Origin: Planctomycetota bacterium
GTDB taxonomy: Bacteria; Planctomycetota; UBA8742; UBA2392
DNA length: 64,000 bases
Direction of reading: 5' to 3'
Assembly (NCBI GenBank): GCA_027493625.1
Contig: JAOSKM010000002.1
Coordinates: forward strand, 806,001-870,000
Below are positions 1-6,611 of this stretch, in pieces (positions within the stretch are counted from its first letter, which is position 1; every line of letters begins with the position of its first letter). The translations under genes were made by a program, and so were the position numbers. Under the pieces are notes generated by a model. That model was not told the origin of the DNA. It saw only the letters and a program-made list of their open reading frames with translations, and did not search any database.

Positions 1-2
1 CG

Positions 3-248
3 CGCAAGGGCCTGCACAACAACGCGGGCATGAGCGACAAGGAAGTGCGCAAGTACGCCGAGCTGGACAACGGGGTGAAGACGCTGCTGGACACGGCCAT
101 GGAAAGCCTGCAGCTCAGCGCGCGGGCGTACACCAGAATCCGCAAGATCGCGCGCACCATAGCCGACCTCGAGGCCGCGCCGGAAATCCGCACCGAGCAC
201 ATCACCGAGGCCATCGGCTACCGCACGCTCGACCGGGCTGATCAGTGA
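3..248 (+). CDS. comM: ComM/YifB Mg-chelatase-like AAA+ ATPase, 3' end only
   Basis: The reading frame is open from the window edge, and the last 81 codons are present. The residues match the helical C-terminal domain of the ComM/YifB family: LSARAYTRIRKIARTIADL followed by an acidic stretch and EHITEAIGYR. In characterised members this AAA+ helicase promotes branch migration during natural transformation. The ATPase core lies outside the window. The gene ends 30 bp before a toxin-antitoxin operon, and a degraded copy of its last 20 codons reappears at 795-866. Confidence 0.85.
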   Translation, partial: RKGLHNNAGMSDKEVRKYAELDNGVKTLLDTAMESLQLSARAYTRIRKIARTIADLEAAPEIRTEHITEAIGYRTLDRADQ

Positions 249-260
249 ATCCCGCCACTG

Positions 261-281
261 GGGTGGTATACTGTTTTCATG
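261..281 (+). promoter_or_regulatory. -10 box of a probable leaderless promoter for the first antitoxin
   Basis: TATACT at 267-272 ends 6 nt before the ATG at 279, so transcription would begin at or next to the start codon. No Shine-Dalgarno sequence fits in that space. The same arrangement recurs before the second antitoxin (882-887). No good -35 box is visible. Confidence 0.5.
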
Positions 282-503
282 GCATCGACCATCACATCCG
301 AGCAGATCAAGGGCTTGAGCGTGGATGAAAAGCTCAAGTTGATACAGACAGTATGGGAGTCGCTGCTGGCTGAAGCCGCCGAACTCCCCACGCCGGAGTG
401 GCAGCGCAAGCTGATCCGTGAGCGCGTGGAGGCATACCGCAGCAACCCGCACGAGGGCACGGACGCTTTCGAATTCCTTGATCAGCTCGGGCGCAGGCAG
501 TGA
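279..503 (+). CDS. antitoxin, putative addiction module component family (copy 1)
   Basis: This 74-residue protein matches the small helical antitoxins paired with ParE/RelE toxins. It has an N-terminal LSVDEKLKLIQTVWESL helix, the conserved P-EWQ-L core (PTPEWQRKLIRERVEAY) and a C-terminal toxin-binding tail. It overlaps the toxin by 4 nt (stop TGA at 501-503, toxin ATG at 500), which implies translational coupling. The partner toxin has a frame break, so this may be an orphaned antitoxin that still protects against the related toxin at 1115. Confidence 0.8.
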   Translation: MASTITSEQIKGLSVDEKLKLIQTVWESLLAEAAELPTPEWQRKLIRERVEAYRSNPHEGTDAFEFLDQLGRRQ

Positions 504-798
504 AGCGCGTTTACATCGAGCCGTCGGCCAAGGCCGATGTTGAATCCGTGTTCTGGTATTACGAACTCGCGCACCCCGGCTTGGGCCGGGAGTTCAAGTC
601 CCGAATCGCTGAAGCCCTGCGACGGATCGCCGAATATCCGGGCGCCACAGCGGAAATCGAGCCGGGGGTTCGCTGGCTCATGCTGAAGCAGTTCCCCTCA
701 AGTTGTTCTACCTGTCTGAAGAAGATCCGCTTCGGGTTATCGCAGTCATCCACGCCGCCGCGGCGCCCGACACCTGGCGACGTGCTCTCGGTTCATGA
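500..798 (+). pseudogene. RelE/ParE-family toxin, frameshifted (copy 1)
   Basis: The first 65 residues are a normal ParE-type start (MKRVYIEPSAKADVESVFWY). The frame is lost at the C run 694-697. The next frame then continues the fold (KLFYLSEEDPLRVIAVIHAA, then TWRRAL) to a TGA at 796-798. One extra C would restore a full toxin of about 99 residues. As written, translation runs on as an unrelated tail to 859. ParE-type toxins inhibit gyrase and RelE-type toxins cleave mRNA; the sequence alone does not decide which applies. Real inactivation and sequencing error are both possible. Confidence 0.7.
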
Positions 799-866
799 AT
801 GCAGATCGCGCACGGCACATCACCGTGGCCATCGGCTACCGCACGTTGGACCGCGCTGATGCGTAG
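795..866 (+). pseudogene. duplicated fragment of the comM 3' end
   Basis: Translated from 795, this stretch reads ...RHITVAIGYRTLDRADA-stop. This is nearly the real comM terminus at 188-248 (EHITEAIGYRTLDRADQ-stop). The match continues through the following spacer and the -10 box, so the unit duplicated was comM tail plus promoter plus TA operon. It is too short to encode anything useful. Confidence 0.8.
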
Positions 867-881
867 CGCTGCCGCCGGGGC

Positions 882-896
882 TATACTGTGGGCATG
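882..896 (+). promoter_or_regulatory. -10 box of a probable leaderless promoter for the second antitoxin
   Basis: TATACT at 882-887 lies 6 nt before ATG 894, exactly as in the first module. This argues for ATG 894 rather than the in-frame GTG 888, which overlaps the expected transcription start. Confidence 0.5.
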
Positions 897-1118
897 GCCG
901 TGACCCTTACAGCCGACGACCTGGCGAAGCTCAGCTTTGAGGAGCGCGTGAAGCTGCTTGAGATGATCATGCAGAGCATCGCCGCGGACACCGCCGCCGA
1001 GCCCGCGCCGGAGTGGCAGCGCGAAGTAGTGCGTGAGCGCCTCAAGCGCATGGATGAACGGCCGCACCCGGGCATCCCCGCGGACGAGGCGCTGGCGAAC
1101 CTCGGCAAGCGCAAATGA
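894..1118 (+). CDS. antitoxin, putative addiction module component family (copy 2)
   Basis: This 74-residue protein is homologous to the antitoxin at 279: MAVTLTADDL aligns with MASTITSEQI, and the EWQRE-VRERL core is kept. I chose ATG 894 over GTG 888 because it aligns with copy 1 and fits the -10 spacing. It overlaps the toxin by 4 nt (ATGA). The two antitoxins share about half their residues, so the duplication is old or the modules arrived separately. Confidence 0.8.
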   Translation: MAVTLTADDLAKLSFEERVKLLEMIMQSIAADTAAEPAPEWQREVVRERLKRMDERPHPGIPADEALANLGKRK

Positions 1119-1417
1119 CGGCCCCCGTCAGGTTCGAGCCCGAAGCGCTCGATGAACTCGAAACCGCATACGTGATGTACCAGGCCCTTGCGCCGGGCCT
1201 TGGTGACAGGCTCCGAGACGAAGTCGCCGCGAGGATCCAGGTGATATCCGAGTTCCCGCTCGCGTACCCGGAATGGGAAGGCCCGGCGCGGCGGACGACT
1301 CTCGCGAAGTTCCCGTATTCGCTTTTCTACCGGGTTTACGAGACCGAAGTGCGCATCCTGGCGGTTCTGTATGCCAGGCTCGACCCCGCCGAGGTCATGC
1401 GCAGGGTGTTGGGATGA
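1115..1417 (+). CDS. RelE/ParE-family toxin (copy 2, intact)
   Basis: This is a complete 100-residue ParE-like toxin. It has RFEPEALDELETAYVMYQ at the N terminus, a central FPLAYPEWEG segment, then the strand-rich end LAKFPYSLFYRVYETEVRIL followed by the basic MRRVLG. It lines up with the reconstructed copy 1 toxin, including KFPYSLFY against QFP-KLFY. Coupling to the antitoxin through ATGA is typical of type II modules. The target (gyrase or mRNA) cannot be told from sequence. Confidence 0.8.
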   Translation: MTAPVRFEPEALDELETAYVMYQALAPGLGDRLRDEVAARIQVISEFPLAYPEWEGPARRTTLAKFPYSLFYRVYETEVRILAVLYARLDPAEVMRRVLG

Positions 1418-1461
1418 CACACCCAATAGCCGACGCAACCGGAGCGCGTTAAGGTCGCGTT

Positions 1462-1944
1462 ATGGCCAAGGCTGCCGACAAGGAACCCGAAGGGCGCAAG
1501 GTGATCGCCACCAACCGGCGCGCGTTCCATGATTACCACGTGCTGGAACGCTACGAGGCCGGCATCAAGCTGACCGGCGCCGAGGTGAAGTCCCTGCGCG
1601 CCGGACACTGCGTGATCAGCGACGCCCACGCCACCGTGGACAAGAAGAAGTCGCTGGCCTGGCTGATGAATCTGCAGATCCCCGAGTGGAACCGCGGCAA
1701 CCAGATCGTGGCCCACGAGCCCAAGCGCAAGCGCGCCCTGCTGATGCACAAGCACGAGATTCTCAAGCTGCGCCAGAAGCTGCAGGAACAGGGCCTGACG
1801 CTGATCCCGCTTTCCATCTACTTCAAGCACGGTTTCGCAAAGGTCGAGCTGGGCGTCTGCAAGGGCAAGAAACTTTACGACAAGCGCGAGGCGTTAAAGG
1901 AAAAGCAGGCCAAGCGCGAAATCGCCCGGCGCGTAAAGCGCTGA
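1462..1944 (+). CDS. smpB: SsrA-binding protein SmpB
   Basis: At 160 residues this is the usual length for SmpB, which brings tmRNA to stalled ribosomes for trans-translation. Diagnostic segments are RRAFHDYHVLERYEAGI, LTGAEVKSLRAG, a central PEWNRGNQ and the RALLMHKHEI region. The basic C-terminal tail (KREIARRVKR) inserts into the mRNA channel in known structures. I see no ssrA (tmRNA) gene in the window. Confidence 0.97.
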   Translation: MAKAADKEPEGRKVIATNRRAFHDYHVLERYEAGIKLTGAEVKSLRAGHCVISDAHATVDKKKSLAWLMNLQIPEWNRGNQIVAHEPKRKRALLMHKHEILKLRQKLQEQGLTLIPLSIYFKHGFAKVELGVCKGKKLYDKREALKEKQAKREIARRVKR

Positions 1945-2009
1945 GGTTTTCCCGCACGGCCGGCATTCACGGGGTAGACTCAGGTTGCTCACGCCAGCGG
2001 GGAGACGCC

Positions 2010-2477
2010 ATGTCCGACGAAATCAAGAAACGCTGGACCCTGCGCGCCAGCGGCCTCGACCGCTACGTCAAGCCCGGCGACAGCGTGCGCGACAAGTGCG
2101 ACCTGCTGTCGTTCAACCACGGCATCTACGCCGACCCGGTGGTGGCCGGCTCGCCGCGCCGGGTGCAGATCTACGACGTGTCGGTCGCGCGCGAGACCGA
2201 CGCGGCCACGCCGGTGTTCATGCGCCTGTGCCAGACCGGCGAAACCCTGCACCAGGTGCTGATCGAGATGGTGGCCGAGAAAGACGGCAAGGAAATCTAT
2301 CGCCTCACTTACGAGCTGCTGAACGCCATGGTCAGCCGCGTGAACCCGGGCGGCTCGGTGCACGGCCCGGACTACCGCCCGATTGAGGACATCGCCTTCT
2401 CGTTCGAAAAGCTGCGCATCCGCGTGACCGAAGGCGAGCAGAACGGCAGCGCCGAGCTGAAGCCGACGACGCCGTAA
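2010..2477 (+). CDS. Hcp-like type VI secretion tube protein (orphan)
   Basis: The 155-residue product resembles the Hcp family. It has the TP-FMRLCQTGETLHQVLIEM segment corresponding to the Hcp hexamer interface, then EIYRLTYELLNAMVSRVNPGG and the closing strand EDIAFSFEKLRIRV. The start at 2010 follows a GGGGAGA ribosome site. Hcp normally forms stacked hexamers in T6SS, but no other T6SS gene is visible here. It may serve a T6SS encoded elsewhere or be a domesticated Hcp-fold protein. Confidence 0.7.
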   Translation: MSDEIKKRWTLRASGLDRYVKPGDSVRDKCDLLSFNHGIYADPVVAGSPRRVQIYDVSVARETDAATPVFMRLCQTGETLHQVLIEMVAEKDGKEIYRLTYELLNAMVSRVNPGGSVHGPDYRPIEDIAFSFEKLRIRVTEGEQNGSAELKPTTP

Positions 2478-2638
2478 GTCAGGGATCAGGTTTCAGGGGT
2501 CAGGGGACTGCAGCTTCCTGCAGCCGACGATTATCGCGACCTGTACGCTGTACCATGTACTCTGTACTTGGGCCGTCCTGCGTGAAACACTCCGACGGTC
2601 CCCTGATCCCTGAAACCTGAAACCCGATCCCTGAATCC
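2478..2638. repeat. heptad-repeat cassette between hcp-like gene and ispE
   Basis: The left arm (2478-2508) and right arm (2598-2638) are near-inverted copies built from 7-bp words such as CTGAAAC and CTGATCC. Between them, 2541-2569 carries a second 7-bp series (CTGTACG, CTGTACC, ATGTACT, CTGTACT). The cassette fills the gap exactly, starting right after the hcp-like stop and ending at the ispE ATG. Confidence 0.75.
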
Positions 2639-3511
2639 ATGCTGACCATCAAAGCACCCGCCAAGATCAACTGGTTCCTGGAAATCCTGGGCAAGCGCCC
2701 CGACGGCTTCCACGAAATTGCCACCGTCATGCAGACCATCGACCTGTTCGACGAGATCAGCGTCGAGGACGACCCCTGCGGCGAGATCACACTCACCTGC
2801 AACATCGACCTCGGCGATCCGCGCCAGAACCTTGTGTACCGCGCGGCCGAGCTGTTGCGTGACCTGCACGCGCCGACCATGGGAGCGCGGATTCACCTGC
2901 AGAAACGCATCCCCCACGGTGCTGGTCTGGGCGGCGGCAGCAGCGACGCAGCGAACGCACTTATTGCCTTGAATCGCCAATGGGGGCTTGATTTGTGCAA
3001 TGATGAATTGCAAAATCTGGTTTCCCGAGTGGGAAGCGACTGCGCATTTTTTGTCGAAGGCGGCACAGCAATTTGCACCGGGCGAGGAGAAGTAGTTGAG
3101 CCGATACAAGATATAGTGGGGGCGAATCTCGTGATCCTATATCCTGATGATGTGTGCCCAACGGCTAAAGTCTACCAGGAGCTGGCAGGTCACTTGACGT
3201 ACCAACCGCGCGATTGTTACTTATTTCATGATTTGACTAGTAAAGCCAGCATGTCGGACTTGGTCGGTCTGATTTTCAATCGACTTCAGGAGCCAGCGTT
3301 GCGTGTCTCCGCCAGGCTCAGGAAGGTCTGGGACATCACGACACAGGAAGCAGATGTCCTTGTGAGATTTGTCAGCGGCTCGGGCTCGTCCATTGCGTTT
3401 TTGATGCCAAGCCGTGAAGCCGCCGAAAAGCTGGCGGAGTCTCTTACGCAAAGGCAACTGGGGCGGTCATTCGCGGTGAAGACCCTGCCTCGCGGTGCGG
3501 TTTGGGGATAG
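2639..3511 (+). CDS. ispE: 4-diphosphocytidyl-2-C-methyl-D-erythritol kinase
   Basis: This 290-residue GHMP kinase phosphorylates CDP-ME in the non-mevalonate isoprenoid pathway. Visible motifs are the N-terminal APAKINWFLEI, the ATP-binding loop PHGAGLGGGSSDAAN around residues 91-105, and the C-terminal glycine-rich VSGSGSSIAF. From about 2955 to 3480 the base composition becomes clearly more AT-rich than the first third and than all neighbours, while the frame stays intact. This suggests a mosaic gene. Order ispE-spoVG also occurs in Bacillus (with two genes between). Confidence 0.95.
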   Translation: MLTIKAPAKINWFLEILGKRPDGFHEIATVMQTIDLFDEISVEDDPCGEITLTCNIDLGDPRQNLVYRAAELLRDLHAPTMGARIHLQKRIPHGAGLGGGSSDAANALIALNRQWGLDLCNDELQNLVSRVGSDCAFFVEGGTAICTGRGEVVEPIQDIVGANLVILYPDDVCPTAKVYQELAGHLTYQPRDCYLFHDLTSKASMSDLVGLIFNRLQEPALRVSARLRKVWDITTQEADVLVRFVSGSGSSIAFLMPSREAAEKLAESLTQRQLGRSFAVKTLPRGAVWG

Positions 3512-3515
3512 ACCC

Positions 3516-3923
3516 ATGCGTGACATTGAAGTCACCGAGGTCAGGGTGAAGCTGGCATCTGAAGAGGACGACAAGCTCCTCGGTTATTGCAGCGTCACCC
3601 TTAACAACGCTTTCGTCATCAAGGATCTCAAGATCATCCAGGGCGATGACGCCCCGTTCATTGCCATGCCCTCGCGCAAGATCACCGACAAGTGCCCCAA
3701 GTGCGGCTACAAAAACCACCTGCGCGCCAAGTTCTGCAACGAGTGCGGCACCAAGCTGCCCCACAACCGCGCAGACACCGACGCCCGAGGCCGCGCCAAA
3801 TTGCACTTCGACCTGGTCCACCCGATCCGCAGCGAAGTGCGCGACTACGTGCACAAGGCGATCCTCGACGCCTACGAGAAAGAAGCCACCCGCCGCGGAA
3901 ACGGCAGCGCCAGCGACGAGTAG
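3516..3923 (+). CDS. spoVG: SpoVG-family regulator with zinc-ribbon insertion
   Basis: The product has 135 residues. The N-terminal part (IEVTEVRVKLASEE) and the FIAMPSRK motif, followed later by HPI-SEVRDYVHKAILDAY, define SpoVG, a small nucleic-acid-binding regulator. Between them, at about residues 58-76, sits a treble-cysteine segment CPKCGY...FCNECG, a CxxC-x(n)-CxxC zinc ribbon absent from the Bacillus protein. I chose ATG 3516, 4 nt after the ispE stop, because it matches the family start. Confidence 0.9.
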   Translation: MRDIEVTEVRVKLASEEDDKLLGYCSVTLNNAFVIKDLKIIQGDDAPFIAMPSRKITDKCPKCGYKNHLRAKFCNECGTKLPHNRADTDARGRAKLHFDLVHPIRSEVRDYVHKAILDAYEKEATRRGNGSASDE

Positions 3924-3966
3924 GTGGTACAGGCAATCTGGACCGCAGGCAGGACTGCCTGCGCCA

Positions 3967-4850
3967 CTACCCCAACACGCCTGCCCGCATCAGGTCGACG
4001 ATCAGGGGCTCGATCGGGTCGGCTGAATCCAGCTCGATGAACGCGGCGCCCGCGGCGTGCACGGCCTTGGCGACGCTTTGCCGGTAGTGCTGCACTTCCT
4101 CGCGATAGGCCTGCAGCACGCGCTCATCGACGCGCAGTTTGGTCTCGCCGCCTCCCAGCGCCTGCAGGCGGCTGAAGCCCTCCAGCGTCGGGCTCAGCTC
4201 TTCTTCGCTGGCAATACTGATGGCGATGGCGCGCACGCCGCTGCGCCTCGCGTCGCGCAGCAGCTGTACCAGCGGCTCGCGCTCCTGGAAGTCGCTGACC
4301 AGCACCAGCACCGAGTCGCGCCCGCGTTTCTCGAACAATCCGCGCAAAGTGGTCTGACCCTTTTTGCCTGCAAAAAGGGGTCTGACCCCCTCTCGGCCCG
4401 GACCGGCATTTCTTCAAGCAGCTGCAGCAGCCGCGCCTCGCCCGTGCCGTCGAACTGCACAGGCTGCGGCCGGCCGAGGCTTGCAAGCAGCACCTTCTCG
4501 CTGCCCTCCAGGGCGATCAGCCCGATCGCCGCCAGCACACGGCGCGCCGCCAGCCACTTGTCATGCCTGCCGAAGTCCATGGTGGGCGCGTCGTCGGCCA
4601 CCAGCAGCACGCGCAACTGGCCCGGTTGCTCGAACAGCTTCAGGAAAAGCTGGCCGAGGCGGCCGTAGACGTTCCAGTCCACGCGGCGCAGGTCGTCGCC
4701 CATGGTGTAGGGGCGGTGGGCGCCGAACTCCTGGCCGGCGCCGAACTGTTTGCTGAGCCGCTCGCCGCGGGCGCCGCCGCGCTGCACACGCCCGGCCGCC
4801 AGGCGCAGGCGCCGCAGGCGGGTGAGGGTGGCTTCGTCGAAGAGGGCCAT
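3967..4850 (-). pseudogene. DUF58 protein, interrupted by a palindromic insertion
   Basis: Read from 4850 down, the protein shows the DUF58 signature HRPYTMGDDLRRVDWNVYGR around residues 45-65. It then has a vWA-like region with VLLVADDAPTMDFG. Just after LLEEMPVRAE the frame is broken. The rest of the fold (LRGLFEKRGRDSVLVLVSDF... to GVLG) lies in another frame ending at 3967. Between the halves is an imperfect palindrome (4349-4390) whose length is not a multiple of three. DUF58 genes usually accompany MoxR-type ATPases; none is next to this one. Confidence 0.75.
4349..4390. repeat. palindromic GGTCTGACC element inside the DUF58 gene
   Basis: Two copies of GGTCTGACC (4351-4359 and 4380-4388) flank complementary T5G and CA5 arms around a CCTG loop, giving a hairpin. 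The element marks the exact point where the DUF58 frame is lost. Confidence 0.7.
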
Positions 4851-4856
4851 GGGTGA

Positions 4857-5298
4857 TGGTTGGCTGCTGGCTGCTGGCTGCTGGCTGCTGGCTGTTGGCT
4901 ATTGGCTATTGGCTGTTGGCTTTCAACTGAAAGGTCATGCGATTAAACATCTCGGGCCTTTGATTGCGCTGTGTTTCCGGCCCGAAGGGCCGGCTCTGTC
5001 AGCCCCAGGCGTAGCCTGGGGTTTTTGATCACGCGCCACATGTCGGCCCGGAAAGGACCGTTCACCAAAACCTTGATGAACCGGCTTTTCAGGCCGGCGG
5101 GAATACGTTTCCCCTGATACCCAGGCCTTCAGCCTGGGCTGTTTGAGACGGCCCTTCGGGCCGGGATCAAGCCACACAAGGGTCGGCCCTCAAATCGCAT
5201 GGCGTTCCTGTTAGCCGCCGACGCAGAATCCAGTGCGCAGCTAACAGCCAGTAACTAGCAGCCAGTAGCTAGTAGCCAGTAGCTAGTAGCCAACAGCT
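4857..5298. repeat. composite palindromic element: heptad arms around a REP pair
   Basis: The outer arms are 7-bp series: GGCTGCT/GGCTATT words at 4857-4927, and their inverse (AGTAGCC/AGTAGCT words) at 5239-5298. Inside lie two inverted REP units. Each has a GGCCCGAAGGGCC-type hairpin (4977-4993 and 5149-5164) and an AGCCTGGG hairpin (5003-5021 and 5120-5138). CATGCGATT also occurs in both orientations. The right arm supplies the TAG stop of ccmD. No gene is seen in this stretch. Confidence 0.75.
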
Positions 5299-5695
5299 AC
5301 TTCCCCTCCCGCTGCTGTTTCAATCGTTCCAGCTCGGCGCTGCGCTTCTTTGCCGCGAAGGCCTGGGCGATGATGAAACCCAGCAACACAGCCCACACGG
5401 CCGCGCTGGACAGCCACAGGCTGTGCAGCGAGCCCTCGTAGCTCGCGCGCTCCTGGGCGAGGCGGCTTTCCAGCTCGGCGCGGTACTTCGCCTCCAGCTC
5501 GGGGCTGGTGGCCGCGGTTTCGGCGGCGCCGTTCTGCGCGGCCGGCGCGCCAAGCTCGCTGTTGTCCAGCGGGCGCAGGTTTTCCGACTTGCTGTCGGCC
5601 AGCACCGGCGTAGCAAGCGCAAACAGCATCACAACGCACGCAACGAAGCGCAGTAACCCTGACCCCTGAAACCTGACCCCTGAAACCTGCCTCAT
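5297..5695 (-). CDS. ccmD: CcmD-like heme exporter accessory protein
   Basis: The 132-residue product ends with one membrane helix and a charged tail (LWLSSAAVWAVLLGFIIAQ, then AAKKRSAELERLKQQ). This matches CcmD, which stabilises the CcmABC-CcmE heme-loading complex. It is longer than the usual CcmD (about 40-70 residues) because of an N-terminal hydrophobic segment (LLRFVACVVMLFALATPVLA) and a linker. The start at 5695 overlaps the ccmC stop (ATGA). Codons 3-12 are made of heptad-repeat sequence (CAGGTTT/CAGGGGT words). Confidence 0.7.
   Translation of the reverse strand: MRQVSGVRFQGSGLLRFVACVVMLFALATPVLADSKSENLRPLDNSELGAPAAQNGAAETAATSPELEAKYRAELESRLAQERASYEGSLHSLWLSSAAVWAVLLGFIIAQAFAAKKRSAELERLKQQREGK
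5656..5695. repeat. heptad repeat at the ccmC/ccmD junction
   Basis: Two alternating 7-bp words (CCTGACC and CCTGAAA) run through the 3' end of the spacerless ccmC-ccmD junction. They encode the first dozen residues of CcmD. Confidence 0.7.
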
Positions 5696-6444
5696 GCGGC
5701 GCGCTCCTGTTCGATCTGCTGGCCCAGGCGGTTCCACTGGAAGCGCAGGGCGACCAGCGCCATCAGCGCCAGCGTCAGCGCGATGCTGGCCAGGTTCTTG
5801 GTGTGGGCGATTTCCGGCGCCGTCAGCAGGTCACTGAAGTTGCGCGGGTGGCTGGTCTGCCCGATCTCGATCGCCTTGCTGACCAGCGGATACAGCGGCC
5901 CCAGCAATATGCCGTACACGGCCGTCATGGCGCTGCGCTGGCGCGGCGTGTCCATCGAGCGCCGCAGCACCAGCAGCGCGGCAAAGGCCAGCCACAGAAT
6001 CAGCATGGTGGTCAGGCGCGGCTCCCAGTTCCAGCCGCTGCCGATGCGCCCGCTGCCCCAGGCGTAGTCGGCCCACAGGGTGCCGGTCAGCAGCACCATG
6101 GCGCCGGTCACCAGGCCGACCTCGGCCGAGGCCACCGTCAGCGCCTCCCACTTCGGCTGCTTGCTGAGCAGCCACATCACGCCGCCCACCAGGCAGATCC
6201 CGCAGCACAGGGCCGTGGAGTACGCGGCCGGCAGATGAATGAAGAAAATGCGGTAGCTTTCGTAAAGGTTGATGGGGTTGCCGCGGTCGGGCGTGACCAC
6301 CCACAGGGTGCCTTCGCTGATCTGCACCGGGGTGTAGTAGAAGCTCATGTACAGCACGGCCTGGGCGCCGACCAGGCCCAGCGCCGCAAGCACCACGGTG
6401 ACCCAGTGATTTTGGATTCTGGATTTTGGATTTTCGATTGTCAT
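5692..6444 (-). CDS. ccmC: heme exporter membrane protein CcmC
   Basis: This 250-residue protein has about six membrane helices. The tryptophan-rich heme-handling motif is visible as YAWGSGRIGSGWNWEPRLTT (near residues 126-145), with conserved periplasmic histidines in FFIHLPAAY and in the TSHPRN loop. CcmC loads heme onto CcmE during cytochrome c maturation. It lies between ccmB and ccmD on the same strand. Its first 14 residues (MTIENPKSRIQNHW) derive from heptad-repeat DNA, so the true start may be slightly internal. Confidence 0.93.
   Translation of the reverse strand: MTIENPKSRIQNHWVTVVLAALGLVGAQAVLYMSFYYTPVQISEGTLWVVTPDRGNPINLYESYRIFFIHLPAAYSTALCCGICLVGGVMWLLSKQPKWEALTVASAEVGLVTGAMVLLTGTLWADYAWGSGRIGSGWNWEPRLTTMLILWLAFAALLVLRRSMDTPRQRSAMTAVYGILLGPLYPLVSKAIEIGQTSHPRNFSDLLTAPEIAHTKNLASIALTLALMALVALRFQWNRLGQQIEQERAA
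6408..6441. repeat. GGATTTT-type heptad repeat at the ccmC start
   Basis: Consecutive 7-bp words GGATTCT, GGATTTT and GGATTTT followed by CGATTGT lie over the N-terminal codons of ccmC. The same word family recurs at 9813-9840 and 36163-36295. Confidence 0.7.
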
Positions 6445-6499
6445 GCAGACCCAGTTTCACGGCGCGCTGCTTCGCCAATCCAAAGACCAAAAGCAACTA

Positions 6500-6578
6500 C
6501 CGTGGACCACGAAGGGCCACGAAGAGCCACGAAGTTGCACGCCGGTGAAGTTCTTCGTGGCCCTTCGTGGTTGACAGC
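6500..6578. repeat. CCACGAAG inverted repeat between ccmB and ccmC
   Basis: GGGCCACGAA-type words repeat with a roughly 10-bp step on the left, and their reverse complement (TTCGTGGCCCTTCGTGG) follows on the right, forming a long hairpin. Related words occur at the right end of the window (63640-64000) and near 53140-53215. Confidence 0.7.
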
Positions 6579-6611
6579 CTTTCGCAGTTGCCAGCAGAGT
6601 TCAAAATCGCA

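Noticed and set aside
795..859. Functional tail of the copy 1 toxin reading through to 859
   Set aside because: The tail is out of frame with the toxin fold and overlaps the duplicated comM fragment.
2010..2477. A type VI secretion locus
   Set aside because: Only an Hcp-like gene is present; no VipA/B, ClpV, VgrG or baseplate genes lie nearby.
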